Shown piece after piece: positions 20,171-25,275 of a DNA stretch of 25,275 nucleotides; the first letter of the stretch is position 1; each line of letters opens with the position of its first letter. A program made the translations under genes and the position numbers. The notes beneath the pieces are model-generated. The model did no database searches, was not told where the DNA came from, and worked only from the letters and a program-made list of their open reading frames with translations. The stretch spans positions 1 through 25,275 of the IMG/VR virus record IMGVR_UViG_3300035698_009021; one strand, given 5' to 3'. The DNA comes from a virus.

Positions 20171-21316
20171 ATGGCTAATAACTTACTTGTATTAGAAAAT
20201 TCTGCAACCAGTACTATTTATGCTATCATTAGAAAAACTTCTGATGTAACTGTTTATGTACCTGGTAGCGGAACTTTTGAGACTTGGGCTAACGCAAATA
20301 TTGCAACGTATGATATCCCTTTAACCTTTAGGGGCGGAGATATCTACTCAGCCGACCATCCTGATATAACAACCAATGTTGAATATACTTATGCTTTTTA
20401 TAGACAAGGAGGGGCGAACCCAGCGATTACTGATGTTTTAATTGATGGGTTTACCGGTCGCTGGGATGGCTTAGAAATAACAACCCCAGCAGGAGTTGTA
20501 ACGTTAGGTTCTTATGCATTATGTACTTTAGCTGAGCTTAAACGAGAATTAGGAATTACAGGAACAGATGATGATGATTTATTAAAGCAAATTATCAATG
20601 AGAATTCTGCTAATTTCGAAACACTAACAGACAGACTTATAAAAGCTCGGGATTATGTTGAGTATTCTACTGCTACTAATTCTATTATATTCACGAAGCA
20701 ATACCCGATTATTTGGGTCAAAAGAGCAGGCTGGGGAAGAGAAGATGCCTTCTCGTTAAACTACTCAGGGGCTGCTATTAATGCTACAGCTTATGCTTCT
20801 GATGCTGATGTTAAGATTAACATTATCACAGCAGCAGGGGTTGAGACTACGTCTACGTTTACCTTTGCAGCCTACGCGTCTACGTCAGGCATGGTCGATG
20901 CAGTGAATGCTGCGGCTTTAGGCGTGACAGCCAGTTTATCCACCAATTATCCCTCTAAGTATATCACTCCGCAAGCAGGTTTAGATATAAATGGGGATAC
21001 TAGAAATATTGATATTTCGTTTAGAAATACTGTTTCAGCTAAAATACTTGACGACGCTGGTGTCATTGGACTACCGGCTAACGTTAGACAACAATACATT
21101 ATGGTGGAATATCGTGCTGGTTTTGAATCTATACCTTATGATGTTAGACAGGCAGTAATTAATATGAGCAAAAACTCATATTCGTTTAAAGGAACAGGAA
21201 CAAACTTAAAGTCATTCAAGCTTGATGATTATTCTTATACTTTAGGTGGTTCGGATATTATTTCTGAATCAACATCTGAGACTATAAGACATTATCGAAA
21301 AGCTATAATAGCTTAA
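20171..21316 (+). CDS. Head-tail connector with extra N-terminal beta domain
   Basis: 381 residues. Residues 1-112 are beta-rich (STIYAIIRKTSDVTVYVPGS, DIPLTFRGGDIYSADHP) and resemble a small beta-sandwich. From LCTLAELKRELGI (about 117) the protein follows the head-tail connector (HK97 gp6-like) pattern: LLKQIINENSANFETLTDRL, then IVEYRAGFESIPYDVRQAVI-type helices near residues 315-340 and LKSFKLDDYSYTLG. A central insertion (residues about 195-290) is also beta-rich. Standard connectors have about 100-200 residues, so the extra domains are unusual and may be exposed decorations. It lies directly after capsid and before the adaptor genes, as in many siphoviruses. Confidence 0.7.
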   Translation: MANNLLVLENSATSTIYAIIRKTSDVTVYVPGSGTFETWANANIATYDIPLTFRGGDIYSADHPDITTNVEYTYAFYRQGGANPAITDVLIDGFTGRWDGLEITTPAGVVTLGSYALCTLAELKRELGITGTDDDDLLKQIINENSANFETLTDRLIKARDYVEYSTATNSIIFTKQYPIIWVKRAGWGREDAFSLNYSGAAINATAYASDADVKINIITAAGVETTSTFTFAAYASTSGMVDAVNAAALGVTASLSTNYPSKYITPQAGLDINGDTRNIDISFRNTVSAKILDDAGVIGLPANVRQQYIMVEYRAGFESIPYDVRQAVINMSKNSYSFKGTGTNLKSFKLDDYSYTLGGSDIISESTSETIRHYRKAIIA

Positions 21317-21327
21317 ATGGTGAATTA

Positions 21328-21672
21328 ATGAGTCAAATATTTTTATTAAATGAAATTGTTAATAATGGTATAACTGTTAACCATCAACGACCTGCTACAA
21401 ACAGAAATCAGATGGGACAAAAGAAATTAACTTATTCAACTGAAAATGCTTCTGTTAAGGCTTGGATATCTCCTATTTCGACGAATGAGACGGAAAGATG
21501 GGGACGGAGAGGGATTGAAGTTGACCACAAAGTTTTTATTACGACTGATATCTCTGCTGTAATTGGAGATAGATTTGAGTATGGAAGTCGTTATTTAATT
21601 ATTGAGGGTGTTGAAAATCCGGCAGAAAAAAGTATGTTTTGGAAATTCTTCACACGAGAAGAGAACGATTAA
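21328..21672 (+). CDS. Head closure / head-tail adaptor protein
   Basis: 114 residues. The pattern of a small beta-barrel closure protein (SPP1 gp16-like) is visible: a short N-terminal segment, SVKAWISPISTNETERWGRR as the alpha-beta middle, VDHKVFITTDI, IGDRFEYGSRYLIIEGVENP and a final WKFFTREE. Such proteins form the ring that closes the capsid exit under the portal. The identification combines this strand pattern with gene order between connector and gp10-like protein. The ribosome binding site is weak. The stop shares one base with the next start. Confidence 0.65.
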   Translation: MSQIFLLNEIVNNGITVNHQRPATNRNQMGQKKLTYSTENASVKAWISPISTNETERWGRRGIEVDHKVFITTDISAVIGDRFEYGSRYLIIEGVENPAEKSMFWKFFTREEND

Positions 21673-22028
21673 TGGCTAATTTAAAATGGTATGGTCCTCA
21701 AGTTTTAAAACAAATTGACAATGGTATAAATAAGAATTTAGAAAAAGCCTTAGACTTTTACCAGGAAGAAACTAAATCATTATTAAACAAACAAGGCGGT
21801 TCCTCAAGACCTGGAGAGCCTCCACATATGCAATCTGGCGATTTAAGAGATTCTATCGAAATATCTGTAGATGAAGGAAATAATACAGCAATAATAGGAA
21901 CTGATTTAGATTATGCAAAATGGCTAGAACTAGGAACCCAGCACATAAGACGCAGACCATTTTTATCAGTTATGTTCCAAAAGAAATTAAATCAGTTAAT
22001 GAAACTTGTAGGTAAAGAAATTAAATGA
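21672..22028 (+). CDS. HK97 gp10-like tail completion protein
   Basis: 118 residues from the ATG at 21672, which overlaps the preceding TAA by one base; an in-frame ATG at 21639 lies inside the previous gene and is unlikely. The family signature is clear: SSRPGEPPHMQSGDLRDSIE near residues 40-60, then YAKWLELGTQHIRRRPFL (residues about 81-98). Proteins of this family sit at the head-tail junction and are needed to complete the tail. The stop overlaps the next start (ATGA). Confidence 0.85.
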   Translation: MANLKWYGPQVLKQIDNGINKNLEKALDFYQEETKSLLNKQGGSSRPGEPPHMQSGDLRDSIEISVDEGNNTAIIGTDLDYAKWLELGTQHIRRRPFLSVMFQKKLNQLMKLVGKEIK

Positions 22029-22438
22029 AAGAAATAGTTCAAGCAATTTATGATTCCTTAGTAGCAAGCGACATAAACAATATTGATTCAATTGTGCTGG
22101 GACCTGACTTTAATGTTGAAGAAGAGAATGTAGTTGTAATAAGAAATGTAACAAGTTCTGGTAGAGTTTATAATGCATTTGATACAAGAGTACAGGAATT
22201 TTCTGCTGAACTACAAATTTATTCTCAGGATTCAGTTATTGCTTCTCAAATTGGAGAAAGCATTATTAATGAGTTTATTGACGATGGAGATTTTACTCAT
22301 CCAGTTTTAACGACTGGAAAAATAATTACTATTAATGCTGGGGCTGAGGATTTATCAGAGGACCCAGATAGAACTGACAAAGGCAACGTTGTTTGGATTT
22401 ATACAATTATGTTAGAATTGGTAGTTCATTGGAATTAA
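22025..22438 (+). CDS. Tail terminator protein
   Basis: 137 residues with an ATGA overlap to the gp10-like gene. IVQAIYDSLVASD at the N-terminus, SIVLGPDFNVEEENVVVIRN, VYNAFDTRVQEFSAELQIYS, QIGESIINEFIDD and the final VWIYTIMLELVVHW fit the alpha-beta pattern of tail terminators (HK97 gp10-neighbour / DUF3168-type). These form the ring that stops tail-tube growth and joins the tail to the head. The assignment comes from fold pattern and gene order; no catalytic residues are expected. Confidence 0.7.
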   Translation: MKEIVQAIYDSLVASDINNIDSIVLGPDFNVEEENVVVIRNVTSSGRVYNAFDTRVQEFSAELQIYSQDSVIASQIGESIINEFIDDGDFTHPVLTTGKIITINAGAEDLSEDPDRTDKGNVVWIYTIMLELVVHWN

Positions 22439-22447
22439 GGAATAATT

Positions 22448-22978
22448 ATGGGATTTACAACGGGTTCATTAAATTTAAATTATAGCGCTAATGCTAATAA
22501 AAACAACGGCGCTTCTGGCGAAACTTCTTTAAGAGAAAGTGTTTCATTATCTTATGCTAATAAGTTAGCTTCTGGTGATGGAGCTAATAAGGCGGAAGCT
22601 AATTGGTCTCAAGATATTGCAATCCTAACATCTGAATCGGGGATTATAGACCTCACAGGAGGCGTTGGCGCTACCACTGGGGTCGTTATAGGTTGCGTTA
22701 ATGGGTTTGGAGACGATATCGTTTTTACTCGCTTAAAACAGATTGTGATAGTAAATGATTCTGATTCCAATGTTAGTTTATCGATGACTTCAGGAGTTGA
22801 TGATTTAGGACTTACTACTACTGGCGGACTTATTCTTCCCGGTTCTGGTACAGTTGCTTTATCTCATCCAAATTCAGGATACGTTGTTGTTACAAATACT
22901 TCTGATAAAATTACGTTTAAAAATGCAAGTGCAGGTACAGTTAACTTTTCAATCTACCTTACAGGTAGTACTTCTTAG
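22448..22978 (+). CDS. Beta-rich structural protein, probable virion or tail component
   Basis: 176 residues, with AAGGAAT ahead of the ATG. The N-terminus is Asn, Ser and Ala-rich. The C-terminal half alternates strands: LKQIVIVNDSDSNVSLSM, GGLILPGSGTVALSHPNSGY, VVVTNTSDKITFKNAS, and ends YLTGS. I have seen similar short beta-sandwich proteins between tail terminator and tail tube genes in uncultivated phages, but I do not know a defined function. No signal peptide, membrane helix or enzyme motif is present. Decoration or a tail-associated role is an inference from position. Confidence 0.65.
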   Translation: MGFTTGSLNLNYSANANKNNGASGETSLRESVSLSYANKLASGDGANKAEANWSQDIAILTSESGIIDLTGGVGATTGVVIGCVNGFGDDIVFTRLKQIVIVNDSDSNVSLSMTSGVDDLGLTTTGGLILPGSGTVALSHPNSGYVVVTNTSDKITFKNASAGTVNFSIYLTGSTS

Positions 22979-22987
22979 GAGATTATT

Positions 22988-23377
22988 ATGGCAGGAGCCC
23001 CAATTAGTTCAAAACTATCTTACTTAACCTATGCGACGGTTAAGATGGATGATATTACAAATATCACAGTTTCTCAAACTAACGATGCGCAAGCATATGG
23101 TAGTTCTGATACCGGTGGTTATATCCACCGTGTTGCTGGTCATAATGATAGTAGCATAACATTTACCCAGCTGTGTTCAGGCGGAGTTTTCGGCGGGATA
23201 ACCATCGGAGCTACGGTCGCCTTAATTGTAACTGCTTCTGGCGGAGCGGCTAATAAAACTTGGACTGGTTCTTATGTCATTACTGATATCAGTCAGTCAG
23301 TTCCAATCGGAGATGGTGGAATTGTATCTAGAGATGTGACGGCTGCCCAGCAAGACACCCCAACCGGCGCAGCCTAA
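22988..23377 (+). CDS. Tail tube protein, paralog 1
   Basis: 129 residues starting MAGAPISSK. Shared with the next protein are DDITNITVSQTNDAQAYGSS, SDT-x-x-Y-x-x-R-V-x-G near residues 40-51, SSITFTQL, then VITDIS and VPIGDGGIVSRDVTA at the C-terminus. This length and strand pattern fit the small tail-tube subunits that stack as hexameric rings. The paralog follows after 23 bp with the same orientation. It is placed just before the gene that precedes the tape measure, as expected for a tube protein. Confidence 0.7.
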   Translation: MAGAPISSKLSYLTYATVKMDDITNITVSQTNDAQAYGSSDTGGYIHRVAGHNDSSITFTQLCSGGVFGGITIGATVALIVTASGGAANKTWTGSYVITDISQSVPIGDGGIVSRDVTAAQQDTPTGAA

Positions 23378-23400
23378 CATATAGTTCAAAGGAGATTATA

Positions 23401-23787
23401 ATGGCAGGAAGACCTATTAGTTCTAAGAATGGAGCCCTTGCGGTGAGCGGCGTTGTACAGGACGACGTCACTAACGTTTCAGTAAACGTCACAGATGACG
23501 CGCAGGCTTATAATTCCAGTGATACGGCGTGTTATACAAACCGTGTGAGTGGAATGGCAGACTGCACGATTACCTGGACGCACCTAGCTGACCAAGGAGA
23601 GTTCAGTAGCGCGCCGTATGTGATTGGACAAATTATGCCAATTATGGTAACTAGTTCAGGAACTAGCAGCTATAGTGGCGTGGTAGTTATTACCGATATT
23701 TCAAATGCATTACCAATCGGAGATGGTGGAATTGTCACTCGTGATATTACGGCTAGTCAACGAAATAGCACAATAGCGATAGTTTAA
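23401..23787 (+). CDS. Tail tube protein, paralog 2
   Basis: 128 residues starting MAGRPISSK, with GGAGA before the ATG. It matches the preceding protein along its length (DDVTNVSVNVTDDAQAYNSS, RVSGMADCTITWTHL, VITDIS, LPIGDGGIVTRDITA). A 23-base DNA stretch around CCAATCGGAGATGGTGG is identical in both genes, indicating tandem duplication with divergence elsewhere. The two could form a mixed tube, or one could be a cap or initiator ring. This copy contains two Cys that the first lacks. Confidence 0.7.
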   Translation: MAGRPISSKNGALAVSGVVQDDVTNVSVNVTDDAQAYNSSDTACYTNRVSGMADCTITWTHLADQGEFSSAPYVIGQIMPIMVTSSGTSSYSGVVVITDISNALPIGDGGIVTRDITASQRNSTIAIV

Positions 23788-23796
23788 GGTGGTTAA

Positions 23797-24357
23797 ATGG
23801 ATAATGTTTTTGTCAGCTTATGCGCACCGCCTGCATTAATCTTCCGCGAAAGATTCTTACGTAAGCCACAGCCTTTCTTGGTATATCCATTAAAGATGAA
23901 AGATGTGGCTTTCGTTATAAGGAATCAAACGGAAGATAAGAATTTTGCTATAATTTTAATAGTTTGGAAGTGTCTTAGAGGATATACCCTTTTAGAAACA
24001 GTCAAGTTATTAAAGAATAAGAAGTTTGCAAAAGTATTAGTTGATAAAGTGATTGAAATTAATCCTAGGCACTTTTCAACTGAAGTCGCAGAAGAATTAG
24101 ATGCCAGGGATGCTGTAGATAAAACAGCATTAATGATTAAGGCGTTATCTGATAACAACCATTGGTTGCCTGAGCAAGTTTTTAATATGACTGATGAGCA
24201 GCTTGAGTCTGTATGTCAAGACGATAAACTGGCAGAGTCCAATCTTCCTAGATGGGTTACTAAATACGGGATGGATGCCATCAAAGCATTTAACCGTGGT
24301 GACGTTAGTACAGAGGAAGAGTATCTCAGTTATAAGGAATCTAAAAATGGCATTTAA
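23797..24357 (+). CDS. Probable tail assembly chaperone (by position)
   Basis: 186 residues. It is helical and charged, with LLETVKLLKNKKFAKVLVDK, AEELDARDAVDKTALMIKAL and a C-terminal acidic region DRGDVSTEEEYLS-like (residues about 172-182). It lies between tail tube and tape measure, the usual place of the assembly chaperone. I see no slippery heptamer, and the tape measure reading frame is +1 relative to it, so a classic -1 frameshift product is not supported. The gene overlaps the tape measure start by 11 nt. No sequence motif independently proves the role. Confidence 0.5.
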   Translation: MDNVFVSLCAPPALIFRERFLRKPQPFLVYPLKMKDVAFVIRNQTEDKNFAIILIVWKCLRGYTLLETVKLLKNKKFAKVLVDKVIEINPRHFSTEVAEELDARDAVDKTALMIKALSDNNHWLPEQVFNMTDEQLESVCQDDKLAESNLPRWVTKYGMDAIKAFNRGDVSTEEEYLSYKESKNGI

Positions 24358-25275
24358 ATTATTCGAACTTTTCGGAAAAATAAAAGTAGATAAGAAAGAT
24401 GCTGAAAAGTCCGTGAAATCTTTTAAGTCTTCGCTTGCAAGTCTAGGTAAAAGCTTAAAGAAATTCGGTAACTTCGCTATCGGCGTATTCAAAAGACTAG
24501 CTATTGCAGGTATTGCTGTAGCTGCGATTTCACTTCGAAATTTCTTCAAGCAAGTTGAGGCTGAATCTAAATTAGAACAAGCCTTAGCAAACATAGGAAA
24601 AGCTGCTCATTCAACTGCCGAAGAATTAAAGAAGATGGCTTCTGAGTTCCAAAAGGTATCTAATTTTGGGGACGAAACGATTTTGGGCGCTCAGAAAACA
24701 TTGCTTATTTTCCAAAAAATAGGTAAAGTAAATTTTAGTAAAGCCTTAGAATCTGTTTTGGATTTTGCGGAGGTCTTTAAAGATAAAGAATTAGTTAATT
24801 CTGCCATTATGATTGGTCGGGCTTTAAATGACCCGATAAGAGCTTCGACCTTACTAGGCAGAAGATTAGGTGAGTTTTCTAAAGGCCAGCAAGCGACCAT
24901 AAAAGGTTTTATGGACCAAAATAATATAATGGAAGCTCAGGGTGTTATTTTAGATATTCTTGCTAGTAAGATTGGGGGGCAAGCCAAAGCTGCTTCTAAA
25001 ACTCCATTGGGAAAACTTAATCAAGTATGGATGAGGCTTGGAGACCTCACCGAAAAAGCCGGTGAGATTATTTCAAGAGTTATAGGAAAAGTAATTCTTC
25101 CTAAAATTGATGCGCTCCTTAAAAAATTCGAAGATGCCTCAGGCAATTTAGACATTGACAAAATAGTTAAAGATATATCTGAAGAATTAGAAAAATTCAT
25201 AGATATGTTGCCTAGCTTCGAAAAAATGATTGATATGGTAAAAGGTTTTGCCAAAGGTATTAATCTCGCATTAAA
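24347..25275 (+). CDS. Tape measure protein, 5' part (cut by window end)
   Basis: Open from ATG (24347) to the last base: 309 complete codons without a stop. The start reads MAFKLFELFGKIKVDKKDAE, followed by SLASLGKSLKKFG, a hydrophobic stretch FAIGVFKRLAIAGIAVAAIS (residues about 43-62), and FKQVEAESKLEQALANIGKA with AAHSTAEELKKMASEFQKVS. This alternation of long helices with a hydrophobic segment is typical of siphovirus tape measures, and LASKIGGQAKAASKTPLGKL matches their common G-x-A-x-A-x-x-x-x-x-G-x-L-x-x-L/V junction. It sets tail length and aids DNA ejection. The 3' end is outside the window. Confidence 0.88.
   Translation, partial: MAFKLFELFGKIKVDKKDAEKSVKSFKSSLASLGKSLKKFGNFAIGVFKRLAIAGIAVAAISLRNFFKQVEAESKLEQALANIGKAAHSTAEELKKMASEFQKVSNFGDETILGAQKTLLIFQKIGKVNFSKALESVLDFAEVFKDKELVNSAIMIGRALNDPIRASTLLGRRLGEFSKGQQATIKGFMDQNNIMEAQGVILDILASKIGGQAKAASKTPLGKLNQVWMRLGDLTEKAGEIISRVIGKVILPKIDALLKKFEDASGNLDIDKIVKDISEELEKFIDMLPSFEKMIDMVKGFAKGINLAL

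Noticed and set aside
24300-24360. Programmed -1 frameshift between the tail chaperone and tape measure
   Set aside because: No X-XXY-YYZ slippery heptamer is present in the overlap, and the tape measure frame is +1 relative to the chaperone; it also has its own ATG.

Overview
The window is a low-GC stretch of a tailed double-stranded DNA phage genome. It carries an HK97-type packaging, head and tail-tube module, and I see no recognisable host chromosomal gene. Strong Shine-Dalgarno sites, 1-8 nt gene overlaps and U-tailed hairpins point to a bacterial host using the standard code. A lipobox protein, a GT9 (heptosyltransferase-like) protein and nonulosonic-acid-type genes suggest, without proving, a Gram-negative host. 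No integrase, rRNA, complete tRNA or CRISPR array is visible. Read by eye on the whole strand, the window contains no GATC at all.

Layout. (1) 1-3557, leftward: two small early-type proteins, a lipoprotein with coiled coil and membrane helices, an orphan protein, and an archaeo-eukaryotic-type primase. (2) 3558-3849: a divergent control region with overlapping promoter candidates, a hairpin whose loop is complementary to the primase ribosome binding site, and a terminator-like hairpin with possible pseudoknots. (3) 3850-5791: small rightward genes, one small leftward ORF, a cupin and a probable PD-(D/E)XK nuclease. A 20-base two-part element with identical spacing precedes two of these genes. 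(4) 5848-11780: a tightly packed glycan operon with a three-domain glycosyltransferase, a NeuA-like cytidylyltransferase, a radical SAM/SPASM protein, two paralogous GPSL-type proteins flanking a NeuB-like synthase, and a GT9 C-terminal-half protein. (5) 11780-12946: an HNH protein, the 3' half of a class II tRNA inside a tiny ORF, a sigma-region-2-like protein and a membrane/coiled-coil protein. (6) 12947-14602: a long fibre with an IxxN(T/S)xx coiled-coil stalk and a YadA-like beta-roll. (7) 14626-25275: the packaging and morphogenesis series, from small terminase candidate through TerL, portal, protease, capsid, connectors, tail terminator and two tail-tube paralogs to a tape measure cut by the window edge.

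How it may work together. The structural block would build a siphovirus-like particle. The glycan operon appears able to make a 2-keto sugar acid (NeuB), activate it as a CMP-sugar (NeuA-like) and transfer it (GPSL proteins and glycosyltransferases), either to virion proteins or to the host surface. That joint pathway is an inference from gene content and order. Family calls rest on motifs visible in the translations; no database search was run.
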